A stretch of DNA of 18,796 nucleotides from JBQTIP01 sp052388025 (lineage in GTDB: Bacteria; Actinomycetota; UBA4738; HRBIN12): contig JBQTIP010000036.1 of NCBI GenBank assembly GCA_052388025.1, positions 1 through 18,796 on the forward strand. Direction: 5' to 3'. A program made the position numbers and the translations under genes. The notes under the pieces were generated by a model. That model was not told the origin of the DNA, did not search any database, and saw only the letters and a list, made by a program, of their open reading frames with translations. This document shows, in pieces, positions 14,005-18,796 of this stretch. Every line of letters begins with the position of its first letter. Position 1 is the first letter of the stretch.

Positions 14005-14131
14005 CTCGTCTTCGGGGCGGGGTGCTAATCCCCACCGGCGGTGAGAGTCCGCGACCCCCGGGCAGCCGGCCCGGGGTTGATCCGGTGAGATTCCGGAACC
14101 GACCGTGAAAGTCGGGATGGGAGAGGACGGG
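14005..14131 (+). ncRNA. FMN riboswitch (RFN element)
   Basis: The aptamer is recognised from its conserved blocks in order: TTCGGGGCGGGGTG, AATCCCCACCGGCGGT, AGTCCGCGACCC, GATCCGGTGAGATTCCGG, CCGACCGTGAAAGTCGG and GATGGGAGAGGAC. Closing helix P1 pairs 14005-14013 with 14123-14131. A strong variable hairpin (8 bp, 14056-14063 with 14069-14076, 5-nt loop) occupies the usual variable arm. FMN binding should lower rib expression. No poly-U terminator follows, so control is expected at translation; the pairing choices downstream are given separately. Confidence 0.96.
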
Positions 14132-14203
14132 CGGTGTCGGCATCGGCGTGGCCGTGCCGTACTCGGCCCTCTCCCACGCTTCTCGCCCCGGGAAAGGTTC
14201 GTC
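14118..14203 (+). promoter_or_regulatory. Expression platform of the FMN riboswitch (translational)
   Basis: The segment CCTCTCCCA at 14168-14176 is perfectly complementary over 9 bp to TGGGAGAGG at 14118-14126, which is the 3' part of the aptamer closing region. The same segment (14168-14175) can instead pair 7 of 8 bases with the ribD Shine-Dalgarno GGGAAAGG at 14190-14197. The two pairings exclude each other. With FMN bound, P1 holds the first partner, so the switch strand can mask the ribosome site. Confidence 0.7.
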
Positions 14204-15298
14204 GTGGGCGACGAGGCGTACATCGAGCGAGCCCTCCGGCTCGCGGAGCGGGGGCGGGGCCTGGTCTCGCCCAACCCGATGGTCGCGGCCGTCGTCGTCT
14301 TGGCCGGGGAGATCGTGGGCGAGGGCTGGCACGAGGGCCCGGGGAAGCCTCACGCGGAGGTCGTCGCGCTCCGGCACGCCGGTGATCGGGCGAACGGAGC
14401 GACGCTCTACACGACTCTCGAGCCCTGTGACCACCTCGGGCGAACCCCTCCGTGCACCGAGGCCATCCTCTCCTCGGGCGTCTCTCGCGTCGTCTCGGCA
14501 ATGGGCGACCCGAATCCCGTCGTCGACGGACGGGGGTTCGCGCGGATGCGGTCGGCGGGAGTGGACGTGCGCCGGGGCATCCACGAGCGGGAGGCGGAAC
14601 GTCAGAACGAGTCCTACCTGAAGCACGTACGGACCGGCGTGCCGTTCGTGACCTGGAAGGTGGCCGCGTCGCTCGACGGGAAGGTGGCCGCGTCGGACGG
14701 CTCGTCTCGCTGGATCACCGGCGAGGCCGCCCGGGCCGATGCGCATCGTCTGCGGGGAGCCTCCGACGCCATCGTGGTCGGAGCCGGGACGGTCCTCGCC
14801 GACGATCCCTCGCTCACGGTTCGAGACCCCGAATACCGCGGCTCGCCGCCGCTCCGGGTTCTGGTCGACGGCCGCGGCCGCGTGCCGGCAAGCGCAGCGG
14901 TCTTCGACGATTCGGCGCCCACCATCGTCGCGACGGTGGGGGCCCCGCCCGAACGGCAGAAGGAGTGGCTGCGTGCCGGCGCTGAAGTGTTCAGCCTGGC
15001 GCCCGCGGGGGACGGTGTCCGGATCGGAGAGCTCCTGGCCCTCCTCGGCGGGCACAACATGCAGGGTCTTCTCCTGGAGAGCGGTCCGACCCTTGCGTGG
15101 GCGTTTCTCGATTCAGGCGCAATCGACAAGCTGGTGCTCTACGTCGCGCCGAGCCTGGTGGGAGGAGCGGATGCGCCCGGGGTGCTCGGCGGCGCCGGCT
15201 TTGCGCCCATCGCCCGCGCGGCCCGAGTCGAGATCGTGTCGTTCGATCGCGTCGGGGACGACCTGAGGGTGGAGGCCTATGTTCACCGGGATAGTTGA
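14204..15298 (+). CDS. ribD: Bifunctional riboflavin deaminase/reductase RibD
   Basis: Performs two riboflavin steps: deamination of the pyrimidine from GTP cyclohydrolase II and NADPH-dependent reduction of its ribosyl side chain. The 364-aa protein has an N-terminal deaminase domain with SPNPMVAAV (22-30), the zinc site HAEVVAL (His50, Glu52) and EPCDHLGRTPPC (Cys75, Cys84). The reductase domain starts near 148 with VTWKVAASLDGKVA and SRWITG, and includes VGAGTVLADDPSLTVR and LLESGPTLA. GTG 14204 is chosen: it gives the usual start DEAYIERALRLAERG and follows GGGAAAGG by 6 nt. An earlier GTG at 14105 lies inside the riboswitch and is rejected. The 3' end overlaps ribE by 20 bp. Confidence 0.95.
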   Translation: MGDEAYIERALRLAERGRGLVSPNPMVAAVVVLAGEIVGEGWHEGPGKPHAEVVALRHAGDRANGATLYTTLEPCDHLGRTPPCTEAILSSGVSRVVSAMGDPNPVVDGRGFARMRSAGVDVRRGIHEREAERQNESYLKHVRTGVPFVTWKVAASLDGKVAASDGSSRWITGEAARADAHRLRGASDAIVVGAGTVLADDPSLTVRDPEYRGSPPLRVLVDGRGRVPASAAVFDDSAPTIVATVGAPPERQKEWLRAGAEVFSLAPAGDGVRIGELLALLGGHNMQGLLLESGPTLAWAFLDSGAIDKLVLYVAPSLVGGADAPGVLGGAGFAPIARAARVEIVSFDRVGDDLRVEAYVHRDS

Positions 15299-15863
15299 GG
15301 AACGCGGGACGGTGCTTTCCATCGCCCCCCGTCGGCTGGTGGTGGGTTGCCGGACCGTGCCCGAGGACTCCGCGGTCGGCGCGTCCGTCGCGGTGAACGG
15401 CGTATGTCTCACCGTGGTGGAGCGCACGCCGGAGCGGCTCACGTTCGACCTTTCGGAGGAGACCCTTGCCCGCACCAGCCTTTCGCGGCTGGCCGCGGGC
15501 GACGCGGTGAACCTGGAGCGTCCCTTGACGCTCTCGTCCCGGCTCGGAGGGCACCTGGTGCAAGGCCACGTCGACGGCGTCGGCACCGTCGTCTCCGTCG
15601 ATGGAGATCGGTCGGGAGCGGTCGTGACCATCCGTCCGCCGAAGGCGCTTCTCCGCTACGTGATCGAGCAGGGTTCAATCGGAGTGGACGGCGTCAGCCT
15701 AACGGTTGCGCGCGTCTCCGACGGGACGTTCGCAGTCGCGCTGATCCCCCACACGCTCGCGGTGACCACGCTGGGAGCGACCGGCGTCGGTGAGCCCGTG
15801 AACCTGGAGGTCGACGTGATCGCGAAGTATGTGCAGGCATTGATGGAGGGGAGCGGGAGATGA
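15279..15863 (+). CDS. ribE: Riboflavin synthase, alpha chain
   Basis: Final enzyme of riboflavin synthesis; two 6,7-dimethyl-8-ribityllumazine molecules are dismutated to riboflavin and the pyrimidine substrate of RibH. The 194-aa protein begins with the family hallmark MFTGIVEERGTV and is made of two lumazine-binding barrels: the first includes AVNGVCLTVV and TFDLSEETLARTSL, the second includes LVQGHVDGVGTV and SIGVDGVSLTVARV. A C-terminal helix (VNLEVDVIAKYVQAL) completes the trimer interface. The ATG is inside the end of ribD and the stop overlaps ribBA by 4 bp (ATGA), indicating tight coupling in the FMN-controlled operon. Confidence 0.97.
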   Translation: MFTGIVEERGTVLSIAPRRLVVGCRTVPEDSAVGASVAVNGVCLTVVERTPERLTFDLSEETLARTSLSRLAAGDAVNLERPLTLSSRLGGHLVQGHVDGVGTVVSVDGDRSGAVVTIRPPKALLRYVIEQGSIGVDGVSLTVARVSDGTFAVALIPHTLAVTTLGATGVGEPVNLEVDVIAKYVQALMEGSGR

Positions 15864-17137
15864 GCGAGACGCAGCAGGATGCGGGCGGGCCGCCGTTCTC
15901 GACTATCGAGGAAGCCGTCGGGGACATCCGCGCCGGCAAGATCGTCATCGTCGTCGATGACGCCGATCGAGAGAACGAGGGCGACTTCGTGATGGCCGGG
16001 GAGAAGGTCACACCCGAGGCGATCAACTTCATGGTGACCCACGGCCGGGGCATCGTCTGCATGCCGTGCACCGCTGAGCGGTTGGACCAGCTGCGTATCC
16101 CTCTCATGGTCGCCCAGAACCGGGAGAGCCACGGGACAGCGTTCGCGGTATCCATCGACGTGCGGGGTCGCACGACCACCGGAACGAGCGCCTGGGATCG
16201 CGCGGCCACCGTGAAAGCGGTGACCGAGCCGGAGACGAAGGCCGAGGACATCCACATGCCCGGCCACGTGTTCCCGCTGATGGCACAGGAAGGCGGCGTG
16301 CTCCGCCGCGCCGGCCATACCGAGGCGACGGTCGATCTGGCCGGGCTGGCCGGCCTCTACCCGGCGGGCGTGCTCTGCGAGATCCTGCACCCCGACGGGT
16401 CGATGGCCCGCATGCCCGAGCTGATCCGGGTCGCTCGGGACCACGGCCTCAGCATGATCTCGATCGCCGATCTCATCGAGTACCGTCGAAAGCGCGAGCG
16501 GCTGGTCGGTCGCGTTGCGGAGGCCACGATCCCGACCGAGTACGGGGAGTTCCGCTCGTTCGCCTACGAGAGCAAGGTCGACGGCCGCACCCACGTGGCC
16601 ATGGTTCTCGGCGATGTCGGCGACGGCGAGAAGATCTTGGTGCGCGTCCACTCCGAGTGCCTCACCGGCGATGTGTTCGGCTCGCTTCGATGCGACTGCG
16701 GAGACCAGCTCCGGAGCGGGCTGCAGGCCATCGGCCGCGAGGGCCGAGGGGTGGTCCTCTACATCCGCGGCCACGAGGGACGAGCGATCGGGCTCACGCA
16801 CAAGCTCCGCGCCTACCGGCTACAGGAGCAGGGCCGCGACACGGTGGAAGCCAACCAGGAGCTCGGGTTCCCGGCGGATCCTCGCGACTACGGCATCGGG
16901 GCACAGATCCTCTTCGACCTCGGAGTCCGCTCGATGCGGCTGCTGACTAACAACCCATCGAAGCGGGCCGGGCTCGAGGGCTACGGCCTGTCGATCCTCG
17001 AGCGGATCCCGCTCGAGACGCATCCCACGCCCGAGAACATCGAGTACCTGAGAACGAAGCGAGAGAAGCTCGGCCATCTGCTCGAGCATCCCGATCTCGA
17101 CCCGAGCGGAAGTGACGTGGCGGAGGAGCGTTCGTGA
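15860..17137 (+). CDS. ribBA: Bifunctional 3,4-dihydroxy-2-butanone-4-phosphate synthase / GTP cyclohydrolase II
   Basis: Supplies both precursors for riboflavin. The N-terminal RibB half (about 14-205) has the acidic loop DDADRENEGDFVMAGE (33-48), HGTAFAVS, TTTGTSAWDRAAT and GHVFPL with AGHTEA. The C-terminal RibA half (about 215-405) has SECLTGDVFGSLRCDCGDQL with the three zinc cysteines 267, 278 and 280, the GTP-site motif YIRGHEGRAIGL (301-312) and LLTNNPSKRAGLEGYGL. The protein has 425 aa, normal for the fusion. Met133 replaces the Arg usually found before PGHVFPL. The ATG overlaps the ribE stop and the TGA overlaps the ribH GTG, so all are translated together. Confidence 0.96.
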   Translation: MSETQQDAGGPPFSTIEEAVGDIRAGKIVIVVDDADRENEGDFVMAGEKVTPEAINFMVTHGRGIVCMPCTAERLDQLRIPLMVAQNRESHGTAFAVSIDVRGRTTTGTSAWDRAATVKAVTEPETKAEDIHMPGHVFPLMAQEGGVLRRAGHTEATVDLAGLAGLYPAGVLCEILHPDGSMARMPELIRVARDHGLSMISIADLIEYRRKRERLVGRVAEATIPTEYGEFRSFAYESKVDGRTHVAMVLGDVGDGEKILVRVHSECLTGDVFGSLRCDCGDQLRSGLQAIGREGRGVVLYIRGHEGRAIGLTHKLRAYRLQEQGRDTVEANQELGFPADPRDYGIGAQILFDLGVRSMRLLTNNPSKRAGLEGYGLSILERIPLETHPTPENIEYLRTKREKLGHLLEHPDLDPSGSDVAEERS

Positions 17138-17634
17138 GGACGACTCGAGGGCAGTTCCTGGCTCGCGGCCGTCGCTTCGCCGTGGTGGCGGCCCGGTTCA
17201 ACGAGCTCGTCGTCGGCAGGCTCGTCGAAGGGGCCGTGGACTGCCTCCGCGCGCACGACGTGGTGGAGGACGATCTCGACCTGGTGTGGGTGCCGGGGGC
17301 TTTCGAGGTGCCCCTGGTGGCCCGGCGCCTGGCCGAGACGAGGGGTTTCGACGCGGTGATCTGCCTGGGTGCCGTCATCCGGGGCGAGACGGCGCATTTC
17401 GATCTCGTGGCGAGCGAAGCCTGCCGGGGCATCCGGCGGGCCTCGGAGGACACCGGCGTGCCGGTGATCCTCGGGATCCTCGCAACCTATACCCTCGAGC
17501 AAGCGATGGACCGAGCCGGCGGCAAGCACGGCAACAAGGGATGGGACGCCGCGATGGCCGCCATGGAGATGGCCTCGGTGCTCGACGCGCTGCCGAAGCA
17601 AGAGGCCGGACCACGCGGGGGAGAGGGAGCGTGA
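17134..17634 (+). CDS. ribH: 6,7-dimethyl-8-ribityllumazine synthase
   Basis: Condenses the RibB and RibD products into lumazine; it normally assembles into pentamers or 60-mers. The 166-aa protein has ARFNELVVGRLVEGA with the substrate-stacking Phe, VPGAFEVPLVARRL, CLGAVIRGETAHFDLV (catalytic His in GETAHFD) and DRAGGKHGNKGWDAAMAAMEM, which carries the conserved Arg and Lys. The usual LTTDT before the last motif reads LATYT here. The N-terminus is short and no extension is seen. GTG 17134 overlaps the ribBA stop (GTGA). The stop overlaps the following cupin in the same way. Confidence 0.95.
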   Translation: MRTTRGQFLARGRRFAVVAARFNELVVGRLVEGAVDCLRAHDVVEDDLDLVWVPGAFEVPLVARRLAETRGFDAVICLGAVIRGETAHFDLVASEACRGIRRASEDTGVPVILGILATYTLEQAMDRAGGKHGNKGWDAAMAAMEMASVLDALPKQEAGPRGGEGA

Positions 17635-17981
17635 TCATCGACAAGCCCTGGGGAACGGTCGTGGCTTACACGCTCAACCAGCCGTCGTCGGTCCGGGTCA
17701 TCACCGTGGAGCCGGGGCAGGAGACGAGCGTCCACTACCATCAGCTGCGCGACGAGATGTGGGTTGTGCTGGACGGGAGCCTGACCGTCCAGATCGGGAA
17801 CCGCTCGGTCGACGCTTCGTCCGGGGAGGAGTTCGTCGTCTCCGCTGAGGAGACCCATCGCATCAGGAATCGCGGGGACACGCCGGGCCGCGTGCTCGAG
17901 ATCGCGTACGGGTTCACGATCGAGGAAGACACGCTGCGGCTTCAGGACGACTACGGCCGCCCGCTGGAGCCCGACTGGTAG
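17631..17981 (+). CDS. Single-domain cupin, related to the C-terminal domain of type II phosphomannose isomerases
   Basis: A 116-aa protein with a complete cupin fold signature. Motif 1 is GQETSVHYHQLRDEMWVVLDG (about nt 17716-17778), giving metal ligands His-x-His and Glu; the motif 2 His lies in ETHRIRNRGD. The opening KPWGTVVAY and the end EEDTLRLQDDYGR match the cupin domain of mannose-6-phosphate isomerase/GDP-mannose pyrophosphorylase, but the nucleotidyltransferase half is absent. GTG 17631 overlaps the ribH stop and follows GAGAGGGA. It is the last gene of the FMN-riboswitch operon, so it may act on a sugar phosphate or be simply co-transcribed. The function is unproven. Confidence 0.88.
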   Translation: MIIDKPWGTVVAYTLNQPSSVRVITVEPGQETSVHYHQLRDEMWVVLDGSLTVQIGNRSVDASSGEEFVVSAEETHRIRNRGDTPGRVLEIAYGFTIEEDTLRLQDDYGRPLEPDW

Positions 17982-18031
17982 CTGCCCCGGCCCGCGGGAG
18001 GCGCCGGCTCGCCATCCGGCCTCTCGCCGGC

Positions 18032-18037
18032 TATCGT
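18032..18037 (+). promoter_or_regulatory. Weak -10-like element before the decayed gene
   Basis: TATCGT in the context GGCTATCGT, with TCGCCA at 18009-18014 as a poor -35 (17-nt spacer). Its spacing to the GAGGAGG at about 18073-18079 suggests a relic promoter. The rest of 17982-18031 is GC-rich with GCCGGC palindromes and holds no recognisable gene or clear terminator. Confidence 0.25.
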
Positions 18038-18080
18038 GGAGCCCTCTCGGGCACGGAGATGCTCGTCCGGACGAGGAGGC

Positions 18081-18590
18081 GTTGCCAAGGCCGACTTCGT
18101 GAAGATGTTCCGGAAGCACGACCCGGGAGGCATCGGGGCGGAGGAGCCGATCCTCGCGATCACGACCAGCCGCGAGGGTCCTTCGTCGGCGCGCAGGGAA
18201 ACGCCGGCATCGGCGGCGTCTTGGAGAACGTGGCGGGAGATCTCGTCCGGACCGCCTTGGCGAACGGCGTGGTCCAGGCAGCCGGGGATCCGGTGGGCGA
18301 CTCCGCGACGTGGCCGCCACTAGAGCACCTCGCACTCGTGCTTACGGGCAGCCGGGTCGTCTTGTACGACGCCGTCAAGGGGCTACGGAAGCTCCAGGGG
18401 CCGATGAGCGAGTAATCGCTAGAGCGGATAGCGTCGATCGCGTTCGACAAAGGGAAGATGTGGAACGTCGTCCGGATCTCGTTCGCGGACGGCTCGGTGC
18501 GAGAGCTCGACTCGGGGAGGGGCAGCAGCTCGAGGCGTTCATTGAAGCGCTGGGTCGCGCCAAGGCCGGATGGCTCCCGAGCTACCGCCC
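18081..18590 (+). pseudogene. Decayed gene for a small (~165 aa) PH-like hypothetical protein
   Basis: A coding signal runs through three frames in turn. It starts after a good GAGGAGG with GTT GCC AAG GCC GAC, reading AKADFVKMFRKHDPGG, where an ATG or GTG is expected in place of GTT. Near 18175 it must shift by one base to continue as SFVGAQGNAGIGGVLENVAG and then LALVLTGSRVVLYDAVKGLRKL. An in-frame TAA at 18413-18415 interrupts it, followed by SLERIASIAFDKGKMWNVV and RISFADGSVREL. Near 18516 a second one-base shift is needed to reach EGQQLEAFIEALGRAKAG. Both shifts fit single-base deletions. The restored pattern resembles small actinobacterial membrane-signalling PH-like proteins (a G-x-R-x-x-x-Y strand, then F-A-D-G-S-V, then a C-terminal helix ending RAKA); that family link is tentative. 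Local sequence errors are the alternative to true decay. Confidence 0.65.
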
Positions 18591-18689
18591 GAGACGCGGC
18601 CGCCACAGCCCCGCCCCGGCCGAACCGGATCCGACTCCTCTGAAGCTCGAGCTGCGGTTCGGGGAACGCATCCGGCGGCCGGCGGCCCG

Positions 18690-18718
18690 TTGCCCGCTCT
18701 CGGAGCCCGTGCTACGCT
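18690..18718 (+). promoter_or_regulatory. Promoter of the cold-shock gene
   Basis: TTGCCC at 18690-18695 and TACGCT at 18713-18718 are separated by 17 nt. The same TTGCCC serves as the -35 of mihF. Transcription should start near 18725, leaving a ~24-nt leader with AGGAGG at 18736-18741. This is far shorter than the long thermoregulated leader of E. coli cspA. Confidence 0.6.
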
Positions 18719-18748
18719 CGCCCGGCTTCAGGCACAGGAGGTACTGGG

Positions 18749-18796
18749 TTGGCGACGCAGGGCACGGTCAAGTGGTTCAGCAACGAGAAGGGCTTC
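18749..18796 (+). CDS. Cold-shock domain protein, N-terminal end (partial)
   Basis: Sixteen codons before the right edge read ATQGTVKWFSNEKGF after the start, the unmistakable first strand and RNP1-proximal region of CspA-type cold-shock proteins (family pattern GTVKWFNxEKGFGFI). These ~67-aa single-stranded nucleic-acid-binding proteins melt RNA structure. The TTG at 18749 is the start, placed 7 nt after AGGAGG. Ser replaces the more usual Asn in WFN, which is common in actinobacteria. The rest of the gene is outside the window. Confidence 0.93.
   Translation, partial: MATQGTVKWFSNEKGF

Noticed and set aside
14056..14076. GC-rich hairpin as an intrinsic terminator.
   Set aside because: It is the variable arm of the FMN aptamer and has no U-tract after it.
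14105..15298. ribD starting at GTG 14105.
   Set aside because: This GTG is inside the FMN aptamer (the CCGTGAAAGTCGG block). The first 33 codons would have no similarity to RibD.
17982..18031. GCCGGC-rich inverted repeats after the cupin as a terminator or regulatory site.
   Set aside because: Short palindromes are expected by chance at this GC content, and no T-run follows.
18059..18415. A 118-codon frame with an ATG-type start as an intact hypothetical gene.
   Set aside because: Its first ~40 codons are out-of-frame noise. The real coding signal enters this frame only near 18175 and continues past the TAA, so it is part of a broken gene.
1..18796. Search for CRISPR arrays, insertion sequences, tRNA genes and phage or defence genes.
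   Set aside because: No regularly spaced repeats, transposase motifs, tRNA-like cloverleaf or defence-type proteins were seen; the gene content is core metabolism.

Overview
This window is about 18.8 kb of GC-rich DNA from a member of the Actinomycetota. The call rests on an actinobacterial-type integration host factor (mIHF) directly upstream of gmk, a helicase-dead PriA, many GTG/TTG starts and GTGA/ATGA stop-start overlaps, and the housekeeping order pyrBC-(carAB)-pyrKD-pyrF-mihF-gmk-rpoZ-coaBC-metK-priA-def-fmt-rsmB-rpe-ribD-ribE-ribBA-ribH. A PyrD of the class 1B type with a PyrK partner points away from the mycobacteria and streptomycetes, towards a deeper class such as Acidimicrobiia or Thermoleophilia; this placement is inference. 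All intact genes lie on the + strand.

Layout: (1) 1-3984, pyrimidine operon: 3' end of pyrB, pyrC, a 25-codon remnant that looks like the start of carA, then pyrK, pyrD and pyrF. (2) 4042-6450: a consensus promoter and mihF, gmk, rpoZ, coaBC. (3) 6486-12307: metK with an apparently leaderless promoter, then priA, def, fmt and rsmB, which link methionine/SAM supply, replication restart and translation initiation/rRNA modification. (4) 12329-13946: rpe and a receiver-GGDDF response regulator. (5) 13988-17981: an FMN riboswitch with a readable translational expression platform, then ribD-ribE-ribBA-ribH and a small cupin, all coupled by overlaps. (6) 17982-18796: a decayed gene (lost start, two frameshifts, one stop), then the promoter and first 16 codons of a cold-shock protein.

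Most of the window is ordinary core metabolism. The unusual part is the pyrimidine operon. carA and carB are missing from the place where the conserved order expects them, and a short in-frame piece resembling the CarA N-terminus is left there. The downstream PyrD keeps the class 1B fold signatures but has replaced nearly every residue that normally contacts orotate, including the catalytic cysteine, and PyrK has changed nucleotide-binding loops. Either this PyrDK pair has been repurposed, or it is an uncharacterised DHOD variant, or the de novo pathway here has been rearranged and is completed elsewhere in the genome.

A second theme is translation initiation. Three genes (gmk, priA, def) have no ATG, GTG or TTG at a position that keeps their conserved N-termini; each has an in-frame CTG at a suitable place, and def also has a well-spaced Shine-Dalgarno sequence before it. 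metK and rpe appear to be leaderless.

No CRISPR array, insertion sequence, tRNA, rRNA or convincing intrinsic terminator was seen.
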